Part shown: one piece after another, positions 1 through 5,541 of the stretch
How the letters are laid out: every line of letters starts with the position of its first letter
Numbering within the stretch: position 1 is the stretch's first letter
From: Thalassiosira profunda
Taxonomy: Eukaryota > Bacillariophyta > Thalassiosirophyceae > Thalassiosirales > Thalassiosiraceae
NCBI GenBank assembly: GCA_036939355.1
Contig: JALLAP010001966.1
Location: 1-10,111 of the forward strand
DNA length: 10,111 nucleotides
Direction: 5' to 3'
The notes under the pieces: model-generated
Told to the model about the DNA's origin: nothing
Databases searched by the model: none
Seen by the model: the letters and a program-made list of their open reading frames with translations, nothing else
Program-made: the position numbers and the translations under genes

Positions 1-694
1 CCCGACTCTCCAAAATGTCAATGTGCCTCACCACAATCTTCCCCTTCCTTCGTTGCTCCCCCGACATCTTGTCCACCCACCCGTCCATTACGAGGCTCCC
101 AGTAACCCCCAACCGCGCCCCCTTCTCCACGTAGTTGGTGACATACTCGGCATCCCTCCCCCATAACTCGAGAGGGAACCAATCCGTCTCTTCGTCCCCC
201 GATCGGATATCCCTAACTTTTCTTTCCAGCGGATGGTACTTTCTCTTCACCGCCAGGGATAGATTCAGCACCACCTTTCCGTCGTCGAAGTATCGCGGTT
301 CGGGTTCGTTTCCCACGCGGCCCACAAGGGTGACTGTGTTGAGTTTGGGGAGGTGCTCGTCGAAGGGGGTGGCCATCATTTCGAGCTCCTCCAACGACAA
401 CGGGGGCGCGTCGTCCTTCTCCTTGGCCGGCGGCTTTTCCACCTCCTCGAAGAAATTGCCACCACCTTTGTCATCATTATCGTCGCTGAAGAAGTCGCCG
501 TTGTCGTCGTCATCTGCCGCCAATTGCAATGGCTGAGGTCGTCCCACACGGGGCCGCTGCGGCTGGCTCGACCCGGAAAGTTGCAAACAAAGTGCACGTG
601 ATGTGCGCGTCATGTGGGGGGCTCGAAACGCCAGAACCACCGGCGCTACTGCCAATAGCAGCAGCAGCACGGCAATACTGCGTGAACGAGCCAT
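1..694 (-). CDS. SSB: Plastid-targeted single-stranded DNA-binding protein (bacterial-type SSB), 3' end cut by window
   Basis: The minus strand from the ATG at 694-692 is open to the window edge, giving 231 residues with no stop; the C-terminus lies outside. Residues 1-22 form a signal peptide (Arg-rich start, run of five Leu, VVLA), followed at 23-26 by FRAP. This A|F junction with a basic, Ser/Thr-containing stretch after it is the bipartite targeting signal of complex red-lineage plastids. An acidic, Asp-rich linker follows (about 61-100). An OB fold starts near residue 118: NTVTLVGRVGNEPEPRYF, LNLSLAVKRKY, TDWFPLELWGRDAEYVTNYV, KGARLGVTGSL and VVRHIDILE match the bacterial SSB pattern strand by strand. 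The expected role is coating single-stranded plastid DNA in replication and repair. The acidic C-terminal tail typical of SSBs cannot be seen. It is transcribed divergently from the PDI-like gene at 1014. Mitochondrial targeting is the alternative, but the signal peptide argues against it. Confidence 0.9.
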   Translation of the reverse strand, partial: MARSRSIAVLLLLLAVAPVVLAFRAPHMTRTSRALCLQLSGSSQPQRPRVGRPQPLQLAADDDDNGDFFSDDNDDKGGGNFFEEVEKPPAKEKDDAPPLSLEELEMMATPFDEHLPKLNTVTLVGRVGNEPEPRYFDDGKVVLNLSLAVKRKYHPLERKVRDIRSGDEETDWFPLELWGRDAEYVTNYVEKGARLGVTGSLVMDGWVDKMSGEQRRKGKIVVRHIDILESR

Positions 695-803
695 CTCTTC
701 CACAAAGTGGGTGCACAGGGGTGGGGGAGGAAGGAGGGAGTTTGTGGTTTGGTGAGGGGAGGGTTGGGCGGAAAAATAAATCCGCTCGGAAAGTCAACAA
801 TAC

Positions 804-827
804 TTCCTACGTAACTTAACGTAGGAA
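804..827. repeat. Inverted repeat with 9-bp perfect arms in the divergent promoter
   Basis: The left arm TTCCTACGT (804-812) and right arm ACGTAGGAA (819-827) are exact reverse complements around the 6-base spacer AACTTA. The left arm runs into TACGTAA, an ACGT-core sequence of the kind bZIP factors bind. A dimeric transcription-factor site is the likeliest use; a small hairpin is possible. No factor can be named from sequence alone. Confidence 0.6.
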
Positions 828-862
828 TAGTATACTTTGACCGGCGTAAGTTGTACTTTTGA

Positions 863-892
863 CCCCCCGCCCCCCCCGCCGGGCCCCCCGGC
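863..892. repeat. C-rich tract (G-quadruplex potential on minus strand) with GC hairpin
   Basis: C-runs of 6 (863-868), 8 (870-877) and 6 (884-889) give long G-runs on the minus strand. The 8-base run can count twice, so a four-tract quadruplex is possible there. The right end also forms a perfect hairpin, GCCGGG (878-883) CCC CCCGGC (887-892). It lies about 120 bases upstream of the PDI-like start codon. Formation in vivo is inference. Confidence 0.4.
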
Positions 893-1013
893 AGACGCGC
901 GCCAAGCGTCGCGTCGGGAGGTGTCGTTCCACTTCGCTCCTCCTCGGCGCCTGGCACATATCACGCTGCCTGCAACGCGAACGAAGTTTCCTCTGACTCT
1001 GCGTTGGAGCAAC

Positions 1014-1864
1014 ATGGGCAAACGTGCCAGGATACCCTTCTTCAGCGCATTGGCTTTGATGGCTGCATCAGCGGCGGCAGCCGGTGATGGGGGAGAAAAT
1101 CCCTGGTCATCCACCACATCAAATGGCCCGGTCCTTCACCTGACGACAAAGAACTTCGAGTCTACTGTCTTTCATTCAGGTAACGGTAACTCGCTGCGTG
1201 TTACATACGGTGTGTCGTCTTGCGGTATCTTTTTCGCATCTCACGTGTACACTCTAATTCACTAGGCAAAAATGGAATGGTGATGTTTTATCAGAGGTGA
1301 GTGGTCGCATGACCAGCCAGCTGCAATCTACTAAAGCTTGCTGATGTTGCAACTTTCATCTCCAATACGACGCAAAGTTGGTGCGGCCGTTGCAAACGAT
1401 TCAGGCCTACATGGGATGAACTGGCGCGTAAAGTGCATCCATCCGTCTTCATTGCCAACGTAGACTGCGGAGCCAGTGCAGAGAACGAGATATGTGAATC
1501 TTCCGGGATAACCACATATCCAACTCTTCATTATTTCCTCGATGGAACGGAACACGACTACACCGGTGCGATGTCTTTGGAAGCGCTACACGAATTTGTA
1601 GATTCGACGATGGTGGTGCCTTGCAATCCAATTGTTGATGCAACAACGTGCACAGAAAGAGCTACAAAGTATGCAGACAAGTGGATGGTCAAAGATGCAA
1701 CGACAATCAGAGCTGAGATGGACAGGCTGGGGCGCATGCTGGAGGACGCAGGGGCATCGACTGCAGCCGAACTGAGGAGATGGATGAGGGAAAGGAGAGA
1801 CATTCTGAAGATACTGCACGAGAACAAAACGGCAAAGAAGGAAACTGATCAATCTGAGTTATGA
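1014..1864 (+). CDS. Secretory thioredoxin-fold protein, PDI-D type (one Trx domain plus ERp29-C-like helical domain), 3 exons
   Basis: Exons are 1014-1179, 1266-1296 and 1378-1864 (684 nt, 227 residues). They join in frame across two GT-AG introns and rebuild an uninterrupted thioredoxin fold. Residues 1-23 are a signal peptide (basic start, hydrophobic core, AAAA). The Trx domain (about 38-143) has MVMFYQSWCGRCKRF with redox cysteines C68 and C71, FIANVDCG, and the cis-proline loop TTYPT (P114). Residues about 155-212 are helical and end LGRMLEDAG...RERRDILKIL, resembling the D domain of ERp29 and of short plant and protist PDIs. The expected role is thiol-disulfide exchange on clients in the ER or secretory pathway. 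CGRC replaces the usual CGHC. The C-terminus is QSEL, only a weak resemblance to HDEL/KDEL, so ER retention is uncertain. An NKT sequon is at 215-217. It runs divergent from SSB, with its stop 55 bases from that of the convergent hydrolase gene. Confidence 0.87.
1180..1265 (+). other. Intron 1 of the PDI-like gene (86 bp, GT-AG)
   Basis: The intron begins GTAACGG and ends TTCACTAG. Removing it joins the first base of a Gly codon in exon 1 (base 1179) to GC at 1266-1267, giving HSGKNGMVMFYQ and restoring the start of the Trx core. Read unspliced, the upstream frame stops at the intron's own terminal TAG. CTAATTC shortly before the acceptor could hold the branch point. Confidence 0.85.
1297..1377 (+). 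other. Intron 2 of the PDI-like gene (81 bp, GT-AG)
   Basis: The donor is GTGAGTGG and the acceptor GACGCAAAG. Splicing AG (1295-1296) to T (1378) makes the Ser codon immediately before WCGRC, so the exon junction sits at the redox site. The donor is the same GTGAGTGG used by the NDUFS7 intron in this window. Confidence 0.85.
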
Positions 1865-1919
1865 TCCCAACGGGCCAGTGAAAACCTTGCCCGCCCGATG
1901 CAACAGCATCTCAACTTCT
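1865..1919. other. 55-base convergent gap with likely overlapping 3' ends
   Basis: The stop codons of the PDI-like gene (1862-1864) and the hydrolase gene (1922-1920) face each other across 55 bases. The two mRNAs must end within this gap or overlap in antisense. No clear polyadenylation signal is visible on either strand. Confidence 0.6.
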
Positions 1920-3119
1920 TCATTCGAGCTTCACGACGACCAGACCATCCTCTTCTTCTCCCTCAACTTCTGCAATCTCCTCTCCGGCCGAGCCCGCAAA
2001 ACCGCAAATGCTGACCATGAGCTGATCGACCTCTGGCTCCTCCAGCAATTCGTGGTACAACCCCGGCAGTTGGAGAAATCGCTTCCTCGCCACGTCCGTG
2101 CCAATGTTATGGAAAAAGTCCCGCGACGCTTTGATGGACGTGCACCTATCTTCCGTCCCGTGCAGCATCAATACCGGGCACGTGATCTCCCCTCGTCGTT
2201 CCTTCACAGTGTCAAACGCTTTCGATATCTGAATGGCCGTCCGCGCCACGAGCTTCGAATGCATAACGAGCGGATCCTCAATGTACGCTTTTACCGCCTC
2301 CTTGTTCCGGCTCATGTCCTCGGGGCGCACAACGTCCACAATGTTGGCGGTGGGCATGAACCGATCGATCGCCGGGGCCGCGAATTTTTGCACTTTGAGC
2401 ATCAGATTCATATCCACACCGAGGGCCGGACTGGTCAATATCAGCCCCGCCACGTGGTAGCTCCCCAACCGCAGCGCGGCCATGATGCAAATCAGCGCGC
2501 CCATCGACTGCCCCATAAGTATGAGCGGAGGAACCCTCTTGTCGTCGTCGGTGTACCTCGCTTGGCACAGCTTGATATAGTCCAGCAAATCCGTGACGTA
2601 GTGCTCGAACTTCTCGCAGTACCCCCGCGGCATGCCCTCGCTCCGGCCGTGACCGTGATGATCAAAAGCATACACATCCACGCCCGCCTCGGAGAGGCTC
2701 TCGTAGAGACCCACGTAGCCCTGGCGGCAGCAGTGTTCGGCCACGCCGTGCACCACAAACAGCATGGCCCGTGGAGGGGCATTTCTGTGCTTCTGGGGGA
2801 GGTTGAGGGCGAAGAGCTTTTGGGAGCGGCCGTTCTCGAAGGTGCTCGTGGCGAAGTTTGGGTTGGGCAAATCCGGCTTCCCCACCGTCTCGGCGGCGGC
2901 GGCGCTCTTGGGCATCTTCTTCGTCGAGTGCTGCAGGGCGAGCGAGACGGTGACCGCGGAGGCGGCGACGATGAGGGCGAGGGCGGTGGGGGAGGCGGCG
3001 ACGTTGCTGAGTGTGTTAGAGCCGCCCATGATGTTGGTGTTGTTGAGCGCGGGCTTCTGAAATCTTTGCAGAGAAAGATTTTTTCTGCTGGAGACGCGTG
3101 ACGCGTGTTGCCGTGCCAT
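1920..3119 (-). CDS. Membrane-anchored alpha/beta hydrolase, monoacylglycerol-lipase-like
   Basis: The protein has 399 residues from the ATG at 3119. An in-frame ATG at 3029 (M31) gives 369 residues starting just before the hydrophobic anchor, and either start is possible. A single hydrophobic segment (about 44-63) is followed by a low-complexity linker. The hydrolase domain (about 115-375) carries the family marks in order: FVVHGVAEHC (oxyanion region), AFDHHGHGRSEG, the nucleophile elbow GQSMG with S205, LILTSPALGVD, the acid HGTEDRCTS with D324, and LPGLYHELLEEPE with catalytic H356. This is the serine hydrolase / Hydrolase_4 pattern shared by monoacylglycerol lipases and related plant lysophospholipases and caffeoylshikimate esterases. 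The likely substrate is an acylglycerol or lysolipid; the exact one cannot be read from sequence. An acidic tail (about 380-391) ends in VVVKLE. It runs divergent from the methyltransferase and convergent with the PDI-like gene. Confidence 0.88.
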   Translation of the reverse strand: MARQHASRVSSRKNLSLQRFQKPALNNTNIMGGSNTLSNVAASPTALALIVAASAVTVSLALQHSTKKMPKSAAAAETVGKPDLPNPNFATSTFENGRSQKLFALNLPQKHRNAPPRAMLFVVHGVAEHCCRQGYVGLYESLSEAGVDVYAFDHHGHGRSEGMPRGYCEKFEHYVTDLLDYIKLCQARYTDDDKRVPPLILMGQSMGALICIMAALRLGSYHVAGLILTSPALGVDMNLMLKVQKFAAPAIDRFMPTANIVDVVRPEDMSRNKEAVKAYIEDPLVMHSKLVARTAIQISKAFDTVKERRGEITCPVLMLHGTEDRCTSIKASRDFFHNIGTDVARKRFLQLPGLYHELLEEPEVDQLMVSICGFAGSAGEEIAEVEGEEEDGLVVVKLE

Positions 3120-3253
3120 CTCTCTCGCCGCGCCACCGCCACTCTTTCTCTGGCTCTAGGCATCCCAGGCTCGGCGGCTGCCAAGACTGGTTGTAGCGCT
3201 GCGCGCTGTCGGTGCATCTGTCGGTGCATCCCACTGCTGCTGCGGCAGCTCTG
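3120..3253. promoter_or_regulatory. Shared head-to-head promoter of the hydrolase and methyltransferase genes
   Basis: Only 134 bases separate the two outermost ATG codons (224 if the hydrolase starts at M31). The gap holds a pyrimidine-rich stretch on the plus strand at its left end, AGCGC-TGC-GCGCT (3195-3207), and a perfect 12-bp tandem duplication at 3207-3230. No TATA box is seen. Confidence 0.5.
3207..3230. repeat. Perfect tandem duplication of TGTCGGTGCATC
   Basis: The 12-bp unit occurs at 3207-3218 and again at 3219-3230 without mismatch, 23 bases before the methyltransferase ATG, so probably in its 5'UTR or core promoter. It could be a duplicated factor site or a recent replication slip. 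Confidence 0.6.
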
Positions 3254-4216
3254 ATGCGGCATCTGAAGATATTGTTCGCGACGTCGAGCAGGGCCCTCCG
3301 ATCCAAATCTTTCGCGAGCGCGAGGATGGCATCGAGCAGCGGCGGTGGAGACGCACGCAAGAACATACTCGCGGAGAGCTGGTCGACAATATCTCACGAA
3401 TATGAGAGGACATTGGTCCCTCGCTTTGCACCGTGGACGCGCGATGCTCTTGATGCCCTTCGAACGGCGCTTCCGGACAGCGACACGGATGATGACTCTC
3501 AATCGGCGCTCGTCCTGTGCTGCGGCCCGGGCCAGGAGCTTCTGCCCATCGCGAGGATGCTCGGTCCGAGATCGAAGGTGTTGGGGACCGACCTCGCGCA
3601 AGGAATGGCAGAGGCGGCCAAGTTGCACATTGACGAAGAATGCAAGAAAGACACCAACCTCGCGTATAAAGAGTGTATCAGCGTGGAGGTGGCCGACGCG
3701 ATGGGGCCTCCAGCGGGTCCGTACGATGTCGCTTTCTCCGCGTTTGGGCTGCAGCAACTGCCAGATCCGGTGGCCGCGATTACAGAATGGATGCGGGTGC
3801 TGAAGAAAGGAGGAGTGTGCGCTGTCATCTACTGGCCACCGAGTCCACCGGATGTTGGCGTGGACCATCCTTTCGAGATGTGGAGCGATCTTGTTCGCAA
3901 GAAGCTGGGGAGCAAGACGAAGGAAGACCCGCCGTGGGACGAAGATTTGCAAGCTGCTGTGGCGGCAGCCGGCGGAGAGTTGATCGAGGATCGATTCATC
4001 TCTCACGATATTTCTTGGAGAGATGCGGGCGAGATGTTTGACGGAATGTCTCGGGCAGGGCCGTGGCATGCTCTGCGATTGAGGCGCGGCGACGCTTTCG
4101 TCGATGAAATTGGGAAGGAATTGCAATCTCTGTATCCTGCAGGGCAACCGCTGTGCCACAAGTTTGCCGCTAGAATGATAGTTGCTCGATGCAAAGAAGA
4201 GCAAAAGCTACGATGA
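3254..4216 (+). CDS. Class I SAM-dependent methyltransferase (Methyltransf_11/25-like), substrate unknown
   Basis: The first in-frame ATG is at 3254, giving 320 residues; the open frame extends to a GTG at 3212, which is unlikely to start translation in a eukaryotic nuclear gene. A second ATG at 3326 (M25) gives a form without the leader. Residues 1-24 are basic, Ser/Ala-rich and lack acidic residues, so they could be a mitochondrial presequence. The Rossmann core shows motif I ALVLCCGPGQELLPIA (85-100), acidic post-I residue D113 in LGTDLAQGM, VEVADAM (144-150), DVAFSAFGLQQLPDP (158-172) and the post-II motif WMRVLKKGGVCAVIYW (179-194). These are the marks of a UbiE/BioC-type small-molecule methyltransferase. 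A CCGPG loop replaces the commoner DxGxG. The substrate-binding C-terminal half (about 200-310) matches nothing I can name. The gene runs divergent from the hydrolase. Confidence 0.82.
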   Translation: MRHLKILFATSSRALRSKSFASARMASSSGGGDARKNILAESWSTISHEYERTLVPRFAPWTRDALDALRTALPDSDTDDDSQSALVLCCGPGQELLPIARMLGPRSKVLGTDLAQGMAEAAKLHIDEECKKDTNLAYKECISVEVADAMGPPAGPYDVAFSAFGLQQLPDPVAAITEWMRVLKKGGVCAVIYWPPSPPDVGVDHPFEMWSDLVRKKLGSKTKEDPPWDEDLQAAVAAAGGELIEDRFISHDISWRDAGEMFDGMSRAGPWHALRLRRGDAFVDEIGKELQSLYPAGQPLCHKFAARMIVARCKEEQKLR

Positions 4217-4396
4217 TAAACAGGAAATGACACCCGAATCAGTACCGACTCCACCTAAGCAGCCATCATCTATGCTTCCTTATTTACTTGACGCCATCTT
4301 CTTATCACTACAACAAACCCGCTTTGCCGGCAACACTTCTTCAATACACGCAGATACCTACAGTTCAGCAGAACAACTAACAATCCCCTGCCTCAT
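4217..4396. other. Convergent 3' intergenic region (methyltransferase and beta-trefoil gene)
   Basis: These 180 AT-richer bases lie between two facing stop codons and should hold both 3'UTRs. There is no open frame of note, no RNA gene and no strong hairpin that I can see. Confidence 0.6.
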
Positions 4397-5290
4397 TCAA
4401 TACTTCTCCCAATATCCCGTCTTGGTGCGGTGGGCCGTGCGGCAGGACTCGGCGTACACCAGCTCGCCTGCCTTCGGATGGTGGTGGTTAGTGAGGCACC
4501 GTCCGGTGTACCTGGCGGGCCTCAGGTCGAATCCGCCATCCGGTCCACGCTTCGACTTAAACTGCTGCAGAACCTGGCTCTTGCTGCATGGCCTCAGTTC
4601 GATGCGTCTGCTACGCCCAATCTTCTGGAGGCACAAATCCGTCCCCACTACTCGGTACTGGAGGCCCTTCCTACGACGCGTGCTGGTGAACCTTGCGTCG
4701 GCGTGGCTTTTGGACTTGCAGTTGACCAGATACATCGAATCGTCTTTTTTGCACACGCCGTCGAGCCCACAGCTCATGCACCACCACTTCTCCGCATAAC
4801 TCTCCTGCCAGTAGTAGCCCTCTTTCCAGAACAGCTTGAGGCGAAAACCTGGCTCATCGAACAAGTTCATCCGGCGACTGACACTGATACCAGCTGGGAT
4901 CGCATCCTCTTCCTCCTCTGCATCGGCAGACAAGCTAGGAGGCACAACGAAAGTCTCGTTCAAGATCAAATCCTCCTCCTCGTAAGCCCAATCATACATC
5001 GTCTCTGGATCGGGCTCATATTCATCGATGGACGAAGTAGCCGAAGGCACGGAAGTGTTGGTGCGAGCTTGCTCGGGCCCCTGCAGCGCCTGTTTCGCGG
5101 CAGGAATGGCAGTGCTCCGATCGAGCAGGATGCGCAGCGCCGCTGTGCCCACGACAAAGCCGCCAACGGCGCACAGCGCGGTGGAATGGACTCCTTTTGT
5201 CATCTTTTCCTCGCGCTTGTCGACGCCCGCAGTTGTAGCGGACACTCGAGAGTTCAAGATGCCCTCGAGGTCGGGGAGCAAGTGCAGCAT
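4397..5290 (-). CDS. Type II membrane protein with Cys-rich beta-trefoil (ricin-B-like) lumenal domain, function unknown
   Basis: The protein has 297 residues from the ATG at 5290. A second ATG at 5203 (M30, with A at -3) gives 268 residues and places the membrane segment (about 36-55) close to the N-terminus; it is an equally good start. An acidic linker follows (about 88-130, with an NETF sequon at 111). The domain at about 148-297 begins FRLKLFWKEGYYWQESY and continues WWCMSC, VCKKDDSMYLVNC, GTDLCLQK, IELRPC, GRCLTNHHHPKAGELVYAESC and ends GYWEKY. The repeated pattern of a Cys-containing strand plus a hydrophobic strand suggests the three-fold ricin-B trefoil. Eight cysteines (171, 174, 180, 191, 220, 235, 265, 283) could form four disulfides. 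From memory, similar WCM-C proteins are common in diatoms; no function is established. Carbohydrate binding is an inference from the fold. The gene sits tandem and downstream of HPM1. Confidence 0.8.
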   Translation of the reverse strand: MLHLLPDLEGILNSRVSATTAGVDKREEKMTKGVHSTALCAVGGFVVGTAALRILLDRSTAIPAAKQALQGPEQARTNTSVPSATSSIDEYEPDPETMYDWAYEEEDLILNETFVVPPSLSADAEEEEDAIPAGISVSRRMNLFDEPGFRLKLFWKEGYYWQESYAEKWWCMSCGLDGVCKKDDSMYLVNCKSKSHADARFTSTRRRKGLQYRVVGTDLCLQKIGRSRRIELRPCSKSQVLQQFKSKRGPDGGFDLRPARYTGRCLTNHHHPKAGELVYAESCRTAHRTKTGYWEKY

Positions 5291-5541
5291 CGATCCGAGT
5301 TAGCACAGAGCTGCTCTCGTGTTGCAAATTGTGGTTGTTTGCTTCGAAGGCGGCAAGTTCTGCGAGGCTGAGGCTCGCAGAATCAGACTCACTTCATTCA
5401 TGGCGGAGTGATCCATTTCTAATGTCCATTCACCGCTGGCCTTGCCACATGTATCTTGGCGATGTTCTTTGTGCATTGATACTCAGTGGCAGCTCACACA
5501 TGCACTCCTGTTTTGCAGTGCCCCAACGAGCTAGCACAGCA
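5291..5541. promoter_or_regulatory. Intergenic region: HPM1 3' end and upstream region of the beta-trefoil gene
   Basis: These 251 bases separate two minus-strand genes. They should hold the HPM1 3'UTR on the right and the promoter and 5'UTR of the membrane-protein gene on the left. The one clear structure is the hairpin at 5358-5382. Confidence 0.45.
5358..5382. repeat. Hairpin with 9-bp perfect stem and 7-base loop
   Basis: TTCTGCGAG (5358-5366) and CTCGCAGAA (5374-5382) are exact complements around GCTGAGG. It lies 68 bases upstream of the beta-trefoil gene's first ATG, so it could fold in that mRNA's 5'UTR, or serve as a dyad protein site or 3'-end structure for HPM1. Confidence 0.55.

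Larger units (their letters stand above)
695..1013. promoter_or_regulatory. Shared head-to-head promoter of SSB and the PDI-like gene
   Basis: This 319-base gap lies between two divergent start codons, so it should hold both promoters and 5'UTRs. It contains six G-runs on the plus strand (718-768), a dyad TTCCTACGT-N6-ACGTAGGAA (804-827), two TTGACC direct repeats (837-842 and 859-864) and a C-rich block with a GC hairpin (863-892). No classical TATA box is convincing; a TATAC sequence sits at 831-835. Assignment of elements to either gene is inference from position. Confidence 0.55.

Noticed and set aside
135..536. Plus-strand 133-codon frame rich in Ser
   Set aside because: It is antisense to the SSB gene, which has clear domain and targeting evidence; composition is that of a shadow frame.
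837..1265. 142-codon frame as an alternative N-terminus of the PDI-like gene
   Set aside because: It begins at TTG and runs into intron 1; the ATG at 1014 begins a good signal peptide.
1878..3101. 407-codon plus-strand frame
   Set aside because: It lies wholly antisense to the hydrolase, whose catalytic triad is intact; His/Arg-rich composition is typical of a GC-rich shadow.
3212..3253. N-terminal extension of the methyltransferase
   Set aside because: It would need a GTG start and is encoded partly by the tandem repeat; the first ATG is at 3254.
2492..4204. 570-codon minus-strand frame, the longest in the window
   Set aside because: It spans the antisense of the methyltransferase, the divergent promoter and a shifted frame of the hydrolase; low-complexity Arg/Pro/Ser, no domain.
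4430..5371. 313-codon plus-strand frame
   Set aside because: Antisense shadow of the beta-trefoil gene; no recognisable domain.
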